Shown here piece after piece: positions 47,421 to 60,500 of a stretch of 64,000 bases of DNA (positions are counted from its first letter, which is position 1; the number at the start of each line of letters is the position of its first letter). The notes under the pieces are model-generated. The model was not told where the DNA came from and ran no database searches. It saw nothing but the letters and a program-made list of their open reading frames with translations. Origin of the DNA: Spirodela intermedia. Its lineage: Eukaryota > Streptophyta > Magnoliopsida > Alismatales > Araceae. Position numbers and translations under genes: made by a program. The stretch covers positions 6,311,892-6,375,891 of the forward strand of contig LR746265.1 in the NCBI GenBank assembly GCA_902729315.2, read 5' to 3'.

Positions 47421-49212
47421 ATGGGGAAGGCGGGGAGGTGGCTGCGAGGCCTGCTGCGGGGTAAGAAACCGGCGGCCGGGGGGGAGAACCAGAGGCAGGT
47501 GAAGGAGAAGCGGGGCTGGAGCTTCGCGCGGTCCTTCCGAGACGTGGAGCGGCAGAGCGAAGGGGACGAGGCGGCGGCGGCGGTGGTGGTTGATGAGGTC
47601 AGTAAGGGGGCTTCCTACTGGGAAGGAAGCCCGAGGCCTCACGCCGCCGCCTCCGCGCCGCCTTCCCGTGCAGCCGCCGGCAGCCCCATCTACCGTGCCG
47701 CATCGCCGGTGGCGGGGGAGGACCACCAGAACAAGCGGGCGATCGCAATGGCTGCTGCCACAGTGGCGGTGGCAGAGGCTGCCGTCGCCGCAGCGCAGGC
47801 AGCGGCGGCGGTGGTCAGGCTGACGGGCGGCGGGCGGTGCCCTGGTATATGTGTCGCCGGAGGCAAGGGCGCGCTGTGGGCAGCGGTTAAGATCCAGGCC
47901 GCCTTCCGAGGATACCTGGTCAGCATTCTCCCAACCCACTCTCCCTCTCCTTCTCTTGCTTCTTCCTGTAATTTTCTCCTGAAACCCCCCTTCCATTCCT
48001 TCCCAGCTTCTTCTTCTTCTTCCTCTCTTTCGCTTGATCAGAGGACAGTTATGGCGGGAAAATTACAGTCGCAGTGCCACTGCCTTATGCTGTTCATCCT
48101 CCCTAGCAATGGCTATCTTCCCCATCTATCTCCATTTCCCTCTGCCCCCACTCCGCCGGCAACCCTCGTCCTCAACCTCATCAACATCCAGCGAGCACAA
48201 CAGGGGAATAACCAATCAACCTCCAGCTCCTCTGAGCTGTGACATTCCATCCCCGTCTTCCCCCTCTCCGCCGGCAACCCTCGCATCCGACTCACCAGCA
48301 TTCAACGAGCAACAGGGGAATAATTGAGCTCCATGCCCTCCAAGCTGTGGCATCGGTCGTACGCAGGTGCTTCCCCCGCGTCGACCCATCTCTCGCTTTC
48401 CCTCCCCAGTACCTCCTTAGGGTTGCAGGTGGGTTGAGGGCACAGTACTTTCTTAGGTTGCCAGTCTGGGAAGCACCCTCAGCGAGGACGCGTCGTTTTC
48501 CTTCTTTGGCGCATTGAGGGGTACCCTACGACCGGCTTCAGCTACTCTGCCCCACTTGAATGGCGCGTCCCCGCGGGCGACAGAGGTCGTCGTGGTCCTC
48601 AATTCCGTCTTCCTGTTCCTACCCCAGCCATTAGATTCCCTCTGGTTTTTACATGCGAGAGCAGAAGCCGGGGAGTAGCCTGGTTCTTCAGCATGGAGGC
48701 CTCTTCTTTCTCTTCGTCTTGGATGGTGGAGAAAAGTTTAAAAAATTTACACAGGCGACGTTCTGGATTAGGTTTCCCTAATCTACCAACATCCATCAAG
48801 AGGTTTTAGATCATGGCTCTTCAATGGAGCTCATCTCTTGTTGTTGGTTCTAGGCGAGGAGAGCTCTGCGCGCGTTGAGGAGCCTCGTGAAGCTGCAGGC
48901 GTTGGTCAGAGGTCACATTGTCCGGAAGCAGGCGGCGGAGACGCTGAGATGCATGCAGGCGCTGCTTAGAGCCCAGGTCCGGGCGCGCTCATGCCGCGGG
49001 GCTTCATCTGAGAATCGCCTTCCCGGCCATGAATCCCGGCAGATCCGTCTGGTAGCCATCCCTCCTCTGTTCGTTCTTCCACCTTCCCCGATCTGCTCGG
49101 GCATTTTCCCCTGAAGATCTGTTCTTTCAGGACCCTCCGACGCCTCAGAAATGCGAACCTTCTTCAACTCGCTCCAGCCCCCTGAAGCTCGATAAAGTCA
49201 GCCATGTCAAGG

Positions 49213-49249
<37 letters not shown>

Positions 49250-49940
49250 GGTGTTTGTTCTTGATGGGGATTTGGGTTTGCAGAAGGCTGTGGAAGCCGA
49301 CAGGGGGCAGTGCTGGAACTGGCTGGATCGGTGGATGGAGGAGCGATACTGGGAGAGCAGAGAAGTATCATCTTCAAGAGCAGACGGAGCGACCGACGAG
49401 GACGAGACGAGCGACAAGATCCTGGAGGTGGACACCGGGAGGTCTCACCTGAACTCCAGGCGGAGGGCGGGCCACAACCACAATGGCCGGAGCTTCGCCG
49501 CCGTGCAGTACTCGACGCCATCGAGGGACTCCACCGCCGCCGCGGCCCTTTTCACCGCCCCGAGCCCATCCTCTGGCGAAGGCAGGGAGGCCTACGAGAG
49601 CCCCCAGCTCTACTCGGTGTCTTCCCGGCGGGGTCCTCTCACCCCCGCCAAGAGCGACTGCTCCAGGAGCTTCTTCAGCGGGCTCTCGGAGTACCCAAGC
49701 TACATGGCCTACACGGAGTCCTCGAAGGCGAAGTTCCGCTCGCAGAGCGCGCCGAGGCAGCGGCCGGAGAGCGAGAAGCCCGCCGCCTTCCAGCGGGTTC
49801 CGGTCGTCGGAACCCGCTGCGGGCACTCGTCCTCGTCCTCCTCCCAGAGGCCGTCGCCCTCATTCCACGTCAAGCTCGCTGGCAGAGGTTACCCCGGCTC
49901 CGGCCGTCTGGATAGTTTGGGAATGCCCATCAGATACTAG
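47421..49940 (+). CDS. IQ67-domain (IQD) calmodulin-binding protein
   Basis: The model has four exons: 47421-47918, 48854-49051, 49131-49211 and 49284-49940. All are GT-AG, totalling 1434 nt and 477 residues. The start [16 protein letters not shown] is the typical IQD N-terminus, so I preferred it to the in-frame ATG 27 nt upstream. The IQ67 domain is split by intron 1 at its usual place: [10 protein letters not shown] | [20 protein letters not shown], then [21 protein letters not shown], giving repeated IQ and 1-5-10 calmodulin sites. The C-terminal part carries [21 protein letters not shown] of the DUF4005 region. IQDs are basic, microtubule- or membrane-associated scaffolds linking calcium-calmodulin signals to kinesin light-chain-related proteins and cell shape. 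The region just before IQ67 is alanine-rich. Intron 1 has an imperfect duplication. Confidence 0.95.
49216..49247. repeat. (CT)n tract in IQD intron 3
   Basis: A CT run of about 16 units that begins a few bases after the intron 3 donor site. Confidence 0.9.
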
Positions 49941-50330
49941 CTATCGTCCTCTCTCTGTATCTACGTCTGTCTCTATCTTCTGATATTTCCGCCGTTCTCT
50001 CGACTTGCTTACCGTCTTCCGCCGCCGGCGAACAGCCAGACGACGGCAATAATAGCCCCCCGACGTCGCGAACCAGCCATGCTCCGGCATTCCGATTGGG
50101 GGAACGACTTCACGAGCGTACAGAGAGCTCTGTCGCCGCCGTACGTCGGTTAACCTCCCGGCGGCAGGGATTTACTGCGGCGGTGGGGTCGCTAAGCCCA
50201 TGCCGCGACAACAGTCAATGCAAGTCGACGACAGTGATCTTCTTTTCAGTCTGTATCATCGTCCTTCCGCCGCAGCAGCAGCAGCGCCACCTGCGCTGTG
50301 ACTGGTCGGGGTCCACCGGTGGACCACCGT
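49941..50330. other. Spacer between converging IQD and lipid-transfer genes
   Basis: A GC-moderate 3' flank of the IQD gene. I see no feature. Confidence 0.6.
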
Positions 50331-50951
50331 CTACGGCCCGGAAGAGCTCCGGCGGTGATATCGCGAAGCCTCGTAGAACTGGAGAAAAGGAGGGAGGTTT
50401 ATTGGTTTCACCGATCTGTACAGGGCCCTGGTAATCGCCTTCCTTATTTGCACCTCCGTCTTCCTCCGATCCCAGGTCAAGGAATGCTGCAATTCTCGGC
50501 CACCCATGTCGAAAACAGAGAACTTCAGAGCCCTTAAAAATAGAGAGAGAAAGAGGGGACGGGTTGCGATGTCTACAGACGTGGCGCAGTCGGTGTTGGG
50601 GTCGACGATGAAGCCGAGGGATATGCCGCAGAGGCCCGGCAGGCGGCCGACGGCGGTGGCGTTGGGGTTGTACGTCGTAATGATGGCCATCAGGCAGCTA
50701 CACGCCGACCGCCGGTTGTCGGCGGAGTTGGCGATGGTGTGGAGGCTCGCCACGGCGTTGCAGCAAGCGGTGCCGGCGGCCGGCGAAGGGACGCCGTAGG
50801 TGATGTACCCGGTGCAGCTGGAGACGAGAGTGAGCACCGTGCTGCAGTCGATCAACCCCTCCGCCGCCTGCCCGCCACGCGGCAGCAGGAGGAGCAGCCC
50901 CACGGCCACCACCGACGCGACGGTGGAGGACCTGATCGCGGCGGCGGCCAT
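50331..50951 (-). CDS. Non-specific lipid-transfer protein, type 1-like (3' end uncertain)
   Basis: From MAAAAIRSSTV (50951; purine at -3 and G at +4) there is a hydrophobic signal peptide ending near GGQAAEG. The eight-cysteine motif follows: DCSTVLTLVSSC, ACC, CSC, GLCG and DC. Spacing is C-9-C-16-CC-19-C-1-C-21-C-13-C, near that of type 1 nsLTPs. These are secreted proteins that carry lipids to the cuticle or wall. The frame runs on for about 80 residues past the last cysteine with no further family character. Type 1 genes usually have an intron right after the last cysteine, and a candidate donor (TCT|GTAGAC) lies there, so the true end may be near 50560 plus a few codons elsewhere. The upstream in-frame ATG at 50978 is an alternative start. 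Confidence 0.75.
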   Translation of the reverse strand: MAAAAIRSSTVASVVAVGLLLLLPRGGQAAEGLIDCSTVLTLVSSCTGYITYGVPSPAAGTACCNAVASLHTIANSADNRRSACSCLMAIITTYNPNATAVGRLPGLCGISLGFIVDPNTDCATSVDIATRPLFLSLFLRALKFSVFDMGGRELQHSLTWDRRKTEVQIRKAITRALYRSVKPINLPPFLQFYEASRYHRRSSSGP

Positions 50952-51499
50952 CTCCCTCCCCCCCGTCTCCTCTCCCATCTCCTCGCCATGGCTTCTGTTT
51001 ATAAGGTCCCTCTTCCGACGGCGGAGGGTGGCCATTCTCGAGTTTGGTAAGTCACTCGAGAACTCTTCCCTTTGCCCTGCCTTCACGTGACCCTGATGAA
51101 CCCAACCCCCCTCCCACCCCTTCTCCAAACCCCAAGCCAAGGGGCTGACCTGCTCGGAATACCTGTCTGCTCCCACGAATCCGCCGCCGAATTTTTTTTA
51201 AAAAAAAATCAAATAAAGTTTGTACCCCCACATATTTGCATGAAATGGGCTCGTCAACTCTCTCCTGGATTCTGTTTCTTGAAAAATCAAGGTCAACGCA
51301 CAGCCAGAAAAGAACCACAGGGGTGAGATGGATTGAGCATGAACAAAAGGGTAATAATATGAACAAGCCTGGATGAAGTAAGGAAGGCTCTCGTGGAAGA
51401 AAGAGAGCTTATCTCAACTATGTACACGAGTATGGTCAGAAACAAAGACCCCAGCTGATGATCGCGGGCGGATCCAAGAGCATGGGAGTAACCCATCAT
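50952..51499. other. Spacer between lipid-transfer and rhomboid genes
   Basis: Holds the promoter of the lipid-transfer gene and the 3' flank of the rhomboid gene. I recognise no further element. Confidence 0.6.
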
Positions 51500-53663
51500 T
51501 CAGTAGTCGCACTGCCACTTGGATGTTGGCACGCAGTTGAGGTATCGGCACCAGCTGCAATGCTTGTTCGCGTTCACTCCCGAGAAAAGCATCGCCAACC
51601 CAGCTGCAAATCTGAGAGAGAGCGAGAGAGAGAGAGAGATTATTGAATTAATGTTGTACACTGACTCCTCGAAAATCAGAGATATGGGCAAAATGATGCA
51701 AAAGGTATATGATAATGTTGACAAATTATTCAGTGTTTCTATATATACCCAATACAGTATCCTATGAATCTATTCCCCATGTGTCAAGACCCAGATAATC
51801 TCTCTAAATCGAGGTAAATCGATGAAAACCGGCGAAAATCAAGAAAAATAAATAAGCAAATGCTTACCCAGATACCAGCAAGATAAAAGCAGATAGCAGC
51901 AGCATGCGCTGATAAAGGTTGTGCTTTGACTTCGGACGAATCGTGTTTTGACTTCTGGGGGCAGAATTCTGCCTCTCAATCCAACCAAACTGTGGCCGGA
52001 GCAAGAAGACAAAGCCTAGAAGAAACCCACTCAGGAAGCCTCCAATGTGAGCAAAATTGTCAACGCGAGGTAGAATCCCAATGGCCAGGTTGATGAGAAT
52101 GATGACTGACAGGGAGAACAGTGCCGCAACCTGCACCAAACACAGGCACTACGCCAGTAAGACCCCCTTCCCTCCCTCCTGCTTGAAATATTATATGAGA
52201 TAGAGCACGAAACAGGAGTGGACCCACGCCTTATTGGTGTAAATGGTCCAGTTCGTGAGAAGCTCGGCTAGCATGGCTCCGAGGAGCCCAAAGAGCGCCC
52301 CCGATGCGCCAACAGAGATACTTCCCCTGATGAACAGGGATGAGAGTACACTGCCACCAAGTCCTGATAAAAGATAGATTACCCCAACGCGAACTGCAAA
52401 ATGACGAGGAAGAAGTTAGATGCAAAGATTGTCGGATGAGGATTCCTTCATTGGTATTATGAACAAGAGAAGGGATCACTGGAGTTGACTTTGACTAACA
52501 GAGATGACAACCATGCTGGCTTATTGATCTAATAAGAGTAGGCTACTTGGATGATGCCTCACCGAATCCGAATTGCTGCTCGAGGCGAATCCCGATGAAA
52601 AGCAGGCTCAGCATGTTCGTGATGAGATGAATCAGTCCGGCATGCAGCCAAGGACATGTAACAAGCCTCCATCCTTGATGTTCGCGGACGACTTCGCTCC
52701 ACTCGAGTGCACCTAGCTTCACCAGACTGAGCTAGAAGGAAACAAGAAAATCATCACTCGCTATACTCATTCAGTTCTTTGGAGAAGAAAAATAATCAGG
52801 TTATATTTATGAAGAGAAAATGCGAGTTTAATTTTCCTTCGTTTTTTCCCAACCATTCGGCAAGAACATAAGAACTGCTGAGTATCTCAAGGGAAATCAT
52901 TTAAACCCAGAGGCTAATGGATCTCATCATCAGAAATCTTCTCCATTATCCACTATTGATCATTCTTCCTCTGTTAGAAAGTGATCCTGCCCTGGTGAAA
53001 TATAACCTGTGGTTGTCGGAAGAAATGGGAAGAGCATATTAATCTCTCAAATAATATTAATCCAAGGAGGGGATATTAATCCATGTTCTTGGCATCCAAC
53101 GGCAAGAACATATTATCCAGCATTCATCCCTTTCTCTGGGGAAGAAGATCCACTAGTCATGACCCCCCTCACTTGGACCGATCAATGTGGATTCATCGTC
53201 AACCAAAATCGGGTCCGCATCTCGAAGATGCACAGTCGGGCATTCCTTGGAAGAGAGAGATCTTCCAGCACAAGGCGAATGGCGCCTCTACTCTAATGGC
53301 AATGGAGGCAGGTAAGAAGACAGGAAACACAAGCAAAGACGCCATGACGGAGCAGAAGGGTGGGAAGATAACATACGTAGCAGAGGAAGGACCGAGGAGT
53401 GGGTTCTCTCGCAGGGGCTGGAAGGAGAAGCGGCGGAGGAAGCCACCGGCGACGCATCCCCCGTAGATTCTTGGGTGATCAGGACAGTTGTTGACGTACA
53501 TGGTTACGAGGAACATGACGACGTTCGCCACCACAAACATGGGGACTATCCACGGCGTCCAGAACGACTCCTCCCTATCCACCGCGAAGTAATCAGGCAC
53601 TCCTCCAGCGTACCCCCCGCTCTTTCCCTCTCCCCTGCCTCTCTCCACATCCTGGTTCGCCAT
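51500..53663 (-). CDS. RBL2: Rhomboid-like intramembrane serine protease, RBL2 type
   Basis: The model has five exons: 53663-53377, 52726-52563, 52393-52230, 52130-51868 and 51611-51500. They total 990 nt and 329 residues. The start [11 protein letters not shown] matches RBL2-type N-termini; an in-frame ATG 24 nt upstream is less likely. The multi-pass membrane core has the HxxxN element (HLITN, about residues 129-133), the catalytic serine in [10 protein letters not shown] (about 181) and the catalytic histidine in [12 protein letters not shown] (about 233). A cysteine-rich tail ends CVPTSKWQC. Plant RBL1/RBL2 proteases are placed in the Golgi and cleave single-pass membrane proteins inside the bilayer. 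The junction after exon 3 (ending YTNK) needs a GC donor (AAG|GCGTGG) to keep frame; the other splices are GT-AG. A GA tract lies just inside the last intron. Confidence 0.93.
51613..51639. repeat. GA-rich tract in the last RBL2-like intron
   Basis: An interrupted GA run directly next to the acceptor of exon 5. On the gene's strand it is a CT run and probably serves as the polypyrimidine tract. Confidence 0.8.
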
Positions 53664-54539
53664 CTCCCCTCCTCCTCCTTCCGCCACCGCCTGCTCTACC
53701 TTGCCTCACTTTATACACTCCTCCGAGGTACGGCGGCGCTGTCAATGCGGAGATTAGGTGGCTCAAGAGATGGTTCCCTCCCTCTCTGAGCTGTGCCGCA
53801 TTCCTGTCCCCTCCACTGGTCCCTCCGCTGCTTTCTCCGAGAAGAACCCTTCACAGACAAACCTTCCCTCCTCCTGAGGCTTTGCTTGCAAGGGAGCTGG
53901 TTGTTGCTAGCGGCGGAGAGACGCTGAGGAAGAAGGCGGCGGAGAGAAGCAGCGGAAGACGACTTCTGCTTCCCATCCGCTGGTCATTATGTCAAATGAC
54001 CCAATTACCCCTTATCAGAGCCGTTAGCCACCGCGTACGGTATCGTGTCAATTTTATATTGGAAAAAGATGCGGTGCTGCGCCGCGTTGGCCCGTGTAAA
54101 CCGCGCCCGCCTGAATCTCCAGCGAGTCGCCCGGGTGCACTCATCAACACGTGAAGAGCATTTAATTCCAGACCAGATCGCACGATATGCGAAACTTTTA
54201 TAGCAACAAGAAATATACGATACTAAGAGTAAGTTGCAGCATCGATGTACGGGATAAACTGAGCTCGGCCAAAAGCCTGCTCTTTCTCTCCCTCTCTCTC
54301 TCTCTCCCCCTCCCACTCTGTCTCTCTCATGTAGTCTCTTTTCTCTCTTTCCCACTCTCTCTCTCTCTCACTTGGCGGCGTCTAACGCCGGGGGGGGTGG
54401 TTGAGAGAGAATCGGTCCTTCCTATTTCTTGCATGGAGATGCGGCCATCTACGTGAAAATGATGGCTGATAAGAAAGAATTCAAACGATATTTCGGGCGG
54501 GGAAGGATGGGTTTTGCGATTCTTCGCACTGGGTTCAGT
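53664..54539. other. Spacer between RBL2-like promoter and NOL10 3' end
   Basis: About 0.9 kb. It has the RBL2-like 5' flank, then a CT-rich block (54286-54372) with a short G run near 54390. No gene seen. Confidence 0.6.
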
Positions 54540-57500
54540 TCATCCTCTCCTCCCCCGCCGGCCACGGCCACGGCCACGGCCACGGCCTCCGCCGCCGCCG
54601 CGCCCTCCCTTGCCGTAGAAGCTCGACCTATCTGACTTGAGGCCGAGAGGGTGGACGCTCCTCCGCTTGCCCTCGCGCTGATCCTCCCGGACGTCCCTGC
54701 TGCTGCCCTTCTTGGAGCTCCTGGAGAAGAAGGTGATCTCTCGGGAGCCGCCGGGGCCGAGCTTCACGTCGGCGGCGCCACCGGGCGCCCGCCGCTCCTG
54801 GCGGGCAGCTCGTTCGCCCAGCGGGAGGGCGTCCTCCTCCGCTAGGGACACCCTGTTCAGAAATGCCTCCGCATGGCGCTCGTCCTTCACCTCATAAAGC
54901 CTGCAAGTCGGAAGAGAGCAGGGGTCAACAATCATGAACGAGGGTGGAGCTGCAGATGAACGGACCAATCAGAAGAAAGTCAAAGCCTCAAGAATATAAG
55001 TAACATCCTCTGAATCTCTATCATAGATCATTGTCACAGGGTAGAAAAATGTCCCACCTTGGGGTCTTTGTGCTCGCTTTCCTCGCTCTGGGTTTCTCGC
55101 CATTGGGCAGATCGTCTGAGGAGGCAGAAGCTGCTGGAGCATCTGAGTCGCTCAGGCCATCATCTCCTTCGTGTTCATCTTCCAAAACTGGCTCAAAGTG
55201 TTCCTCAATCAGAGAAGGCCTCTTCTTGTTCCTCAACGAGTGAGCGTGCCTGGAGATGTACTCCTCAGACGTCTCGTCCACTTCGAAGTCCTGTCAAGGA
55301 TGCAGAAGGTATAGAAGAACGGGTATCAAATCAATGAAGTTTTCAATGATAAGATATCGAAGGTATAGAGAGAGCAGAATGGAGCAGCCAAAAACCTCAG
55401 AATGATCTTGTAAAAATGGAAAAGTCCGAGATAAATTGGGTGAACAGCCGAAAAAATATTCTTGAAATAAGCAAATTTACGAGAAAAAAAAGCCAGACAC
55501 CAGCATAAAGGAAATGCAGAGAACTAGAAATCCATTTTTCTGTGGATGGAAAAAAGGCCCCATAAGCCTAAAAGAAATGCAGGTTGACAACGTAAATGCC
55601 GAGGCACAAGTAAATTTGTCTCGGAGATCATTGAAATAATTAATCAAGCATCAAATTCGGGCAAAGCCGTTGACTTTGAGCAATGGCTGGAATTGATCAT
55701 GCATCTTGATTGATCTTCAGCTGGAATGAACCTTAGTAAGAAAAGTGTAACTTGGGGGGTGCAATGCTGCAATCCACGACTTTAGTCAAATAATTATTAG
55801 TGCTAATAAAATCATCTAAAGCTCCAGAAATTGGGATTCCTGAGGTTCAAGAAAAGCTCACAGATTCAAATGATACAAACAGATAAAGCCTGACACAAAT
55901 CCACAACTGGGTATGGAAAAAAAGTAGATCATTTTTATGTATAAGCAAAAACTCTGACACCAATTTTCTATTTATCTCAAAAATAATGTTATTAACGAAA
56001 ATGGAATCAATCATTTATGTCATCAACAAAATTTAAAAGCATTTAACCAGCCTTTTCCCAGACAGAAGACCATAATCTACTGATTTTACCTTATCCTCAA
56101 ACATTGCCGAAAAACGTTCATCCTTCAACAGTTCAGTGCGCACAACCTTCCTTTTATTTGATGACTTTTTCTTCTCAGAAGCATCATCCTTGTCAATATC
56201 ACCTTCTTCAGCCTCCGGATTGTGAAGAATGCTTGCTGCATACGACCTGTTCACTTTAGGTAGCTTTCGCTTTATCTGCAACGGAAAATAAGCCATTAGA
56301 ACAATGAAACAACTTCTGGGCTGAACCTTATAATCCATGATGCATATTCACAGAATCTGAGCTAAAGCTTCTCAAAACTGTCTTATGGCACATTCCAGTA
56401 CAACAAGCACGAGACGGGTTTTTCTGAGCTTCTCGTACAGTTTTGGTTCAACAATAGAAACCTAAGAACTCCAATGGAGTTTCAACGTCATTTATTCTGC
56501 CCAAGCAAAGTCCCAATGAAAGATAGCACCTTAATCTTATACCAAAACCGCATCCACGAATTTTGACCAGCTAAAACTGAAATTGAGAGGCAATTCTGTT
56601 CGAATGGATGAGCATTAATGACAACAAACAGAAATAATGTTCTAATGAAGAAAGGTATTGTCCATCATAACTGGAATCGCCATCTGTCCTAATGAAGAAT
56701 AGATTTCGTCCAAGAAGATGGATACAGTGACAACTGGAAGATTTGCCAGAGCAGACAGCCCAATTTTGCCAAAAAGCAAGTTCTTGAAAGAAAGACGGGG
56801 TACCCAGAAAAAAAATCCTAAAAAATCAAGTAAACATTCAAACAGAAGAAGGAACGAACCGTAATACGAGCAGCACGTTCAGCCTCAAGCTTCTCTTCTT
56901 TTTTCTTCTCAATATATTCTTCATATTCAAATGGATTTGCCAAAGCTCGTGCCTTAAAAAGAACAACCAGCAAATTATGGATCACAAAAAAATGGGGCAA
57001 GGCGTTTGGAACAAGAAGTATCCTCTGGATTTATAATTTAATAATGGCATGCATTTGGTAGACTTGACTTACTATTCCGCTTCAATCACTGTACACATCC
57101 ATTCTAGAACATATATTCGAGATAATTAGCAGCAGTTTTCAAAACAACTTTAGATTAACAGGGCCACCAATCCTAGAAAACAATGATCACGCCGATATTT
57201 TATGCAAAAGTGAAATTACCCAAAGAACTATGCCAGCAATAAGCTTTACCAGCAAATTTTAAATTTCGAACTCAAATCTACCAAAGGAAAACTGTGGAGA
57301 AAAATATTGAATTGTACTATGCCAGAAAGCAAGCTCCATATCATAAAGGGGCGACACATCTGATAAGATAATGTTGGACCAAATGAAAGAACGACAGCAA
57401 GAAAATTTAGAAATGATACAGGTTCTGTAAGAGAACAGAGGAGGAATGATATCCAGACTCCTTAATGGAAAAGACTCCCATTAATGTGCGACAATAGATA

Positions 57501-60500
57501 CACGCCATATTACTTACTGCGTGCAGGAGTGTAATTAACCCTTCAAACTAGGCGTAGGAAAACAGAAAATTAATTCCATAAATATGCAAAGGATATCAAC
57601 GCAAAATATGCAAAGAAAGTAATCAAGCATAGACATTTTTTCCTTGAGAACAGAAGTGCCGGATAATTTGCAGGTAAGAAAATGTTGATAAGTAGGTAGA
57701 AGCATCTGAAAAAATAAAGAGGCAACAGAACCCAAAAAAGAATCTGAACAGAAAACTATTCCATTTATTGATGTAGACCACTCAGGAGGGGAGAGCCTTG
57801 CAGAAAAGCAGATTATGGGCTGTATTGGAAACCAATATTCATTTTCTCGTGAAATGAGAGGTGAACGTTTCACTGCTCTTTACTGAACTGTCACAAGCAT
57901 GCACTAGTTAGGATAATTACAGCTTTCAATCATTCTTTTAAGTTTCAAACTTTATTATTATGCCAAATGATGAGATTTCTGCACTGTCACACAGTTACGT
58001 AAATAACCGGGTGAGGACTGACTTATAGAACCAAGGACAAATAGGGCTTAGATACTCGAGACTTCTACTCTCAAATGAGCGTACAATATCTACCCCCTCT
58101 ATAAGTACTACCATCCACCTCTCTCAGACGACAAGCATACCAGAAATATTTTGACATGTCTAAGTAGTTCACAATTGTCGGTTCAGCATTCACCATGTAA
58201 CAATATCCTTCCATATGGTCATAGCTTCAGTTTCGGTGCTACAGAATGAGGAAGATGGGAAGCCTCACTCCAAGACAAGCTTTGTATCGCAGTGCATCTC
58301 AATCACAGGAAATATTGTGAAGAATAAAAGGACAATACCATATTTCCTACAACACCACGTTTTTAAAGCTCTCCACAAACGTTTCAATGCGTTTGAAAAG
58401 TTATGTATTGTTTCTCCGTTTTCTAAGACATAAATCTCCGTTGTCCAATATCATCTGCACCTTTTTGCGCAAATCATAATCCCCAGAATGACAAGTCTTT
58501 AAACAAAATCTCCTCAGGCTTTCTCATAACACCCATTCATGTCTTCAATTCCCCCTTCTAGTATCACAGACAAACAAAACATTTAGTCACCCTTTTCTAT
58601 GTCATCACAGAGTGAAGCCATTTGTCTCCCTTCCTGAAATATCCTCATTTCCTTTACAGTACTGAAATATTTTTTGCTGTATACAATCCACCACACTGAA
58701 GAGATTTAACAGCACTGAAATATTTTTTTTCCCAATGGCCTGGTTCTATCCTCATATGCATCTGTATGGTTCGCATGCAAAAGAGAAGTAACGAAAATTC
58801 TAGAATTCAATATTAGCTGCCTTAATCTCTCTCCTTTACAGCATTATTGGTCCTTCTTACACACGGTAACCACCAATTCATAATCGTTCTCGTTTAGATG
58901 TCTTCAGAATAACCCATTTCTTCCCACCATGAGCCATTCTCTTACATAGGGTGCTGTTAAGACATAGGGTGCTGTTAAGACTGTCACCACTGCCAATAAG
59001 GGGAAAGTAGCTGCTCCCTAATACATGATCGAAACCTTGCCTATCTTACCCAACACATGAAATTATAATTGAATTATTGTTGAAGAGATAAATCTTATAT
59101 GCAACATGTAGGGCCATTTCACCACTATGAAGAGGGAAAAAAACCGAAGAGCTCTAGTCAGGTTGAAAAATGCTTACTAGGGTGTGAAAGGATGCCTGCA
59201 GCGGGTAGAATGAAAATTCAGTTCTGTGAGAAATGTTACTTTTGTGAATCAAGTCCAACAGCTATTGACCCCAAATTTATTGGTCTGGCACCTTCTCATA
59301 TGAGAAATTAATGTCCACAGCAAGCACCTAGAAGAGAGCTCAGCCCTGAAGGGTACATAGAAGGGCCTAGCCAGGAAGAAGGAATGGTAAGGGTGGACGC
59401 CACTTGTACGCCTACTTTTCTGGTCGGATGGCTGTAAGGCGGGCTAAACCTCCATTCAATATCCTCACGAGTCATTATTATCTACTGGCTGACAGTTTAC
59501 GGTAAATAAATCGCCTTTAATTTTAAGATTCGCAATTGACTGTATGTTTTTTCAGCTAGGCAAGTACTATCAGTTTTTTATTTGTAATGAATCAAGAACT
59601 ACTGACAAGCTACTAGAAAATATATTCTAAAAGAAATAAGAATCTACAACGTGTTTGGATAACCGTGATAACAAAGTAGCAATACCTTCTTATATTGCTG
59701 AAGGTTGATAATGTAGCCGTGCAAATATGGGTTCACAAGATTGGACGATTTTAAATATCCCAAATTTAACTTTTCAAGCTCTTCTTCAGTCACAAATTTT
59801 ACATCCTCAAATATCATCGTCTCAGCATTTTCCTCCTCATCCTGTCAAAGGGAACAAAGGAGGAACATAAAAAAGGAGCAAGTCAAGGCCATGAAAAATA
59901 TATTTTATTTTCTTTACATAAAAATTGTTTCCTTAACCCAAAATTGTGGCACTAGGAAAGCAGAAAGGATCATCTCACCACTGTCCTGTCAAGGTCTTTA
60001 ATCCACTTTGGGGCAGGACCAAGAGCAGGCACGAAATAGGAAGGTATCTGACTATGATCAAGAGCAAACAGCATCAAGCCACTCCGAGGAAAGATGCAAA
60101 CATCGTTGATATTTCCACTACCTTCACCACTTGGTTGAATGCTGGTCAAATTATCTCCCTGGAAAAACGAACAACAAATTCTGCATCACAATAGGTAGTT
60201 GAATGGCTCAAATTCCGCTAAGAAATGAAATTACAGAGAATAAGTTCATGCCTAAAGTAAACATTGACAGCTACTGTTCTCCAGCTTAAATTTAACAATT
60301 CTTTTTCCCAAGCATATGAGGCAATCAAAAGCCAAAAAAAACAGTAGACAATTGGATAGCATAAATTTCAATATGGGCTAAGCCGCTTATTCATTCAATA
60401 TCAAAATAAGAAAGGGATTTAGAAGTAAATTTTTCCTGTACTCTTTCAGAGTACAGGGAACGGTAGGATACTCCCAAGTTATTATAGCTTATTCTGATTA

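Noticed and set aside
47100-47996. A 298-codon minus-strand ORF
   Set aside because: Antisense to IQD exon 1 and the CT microsatellite; composition is low-complexity His/Arg/Pro.
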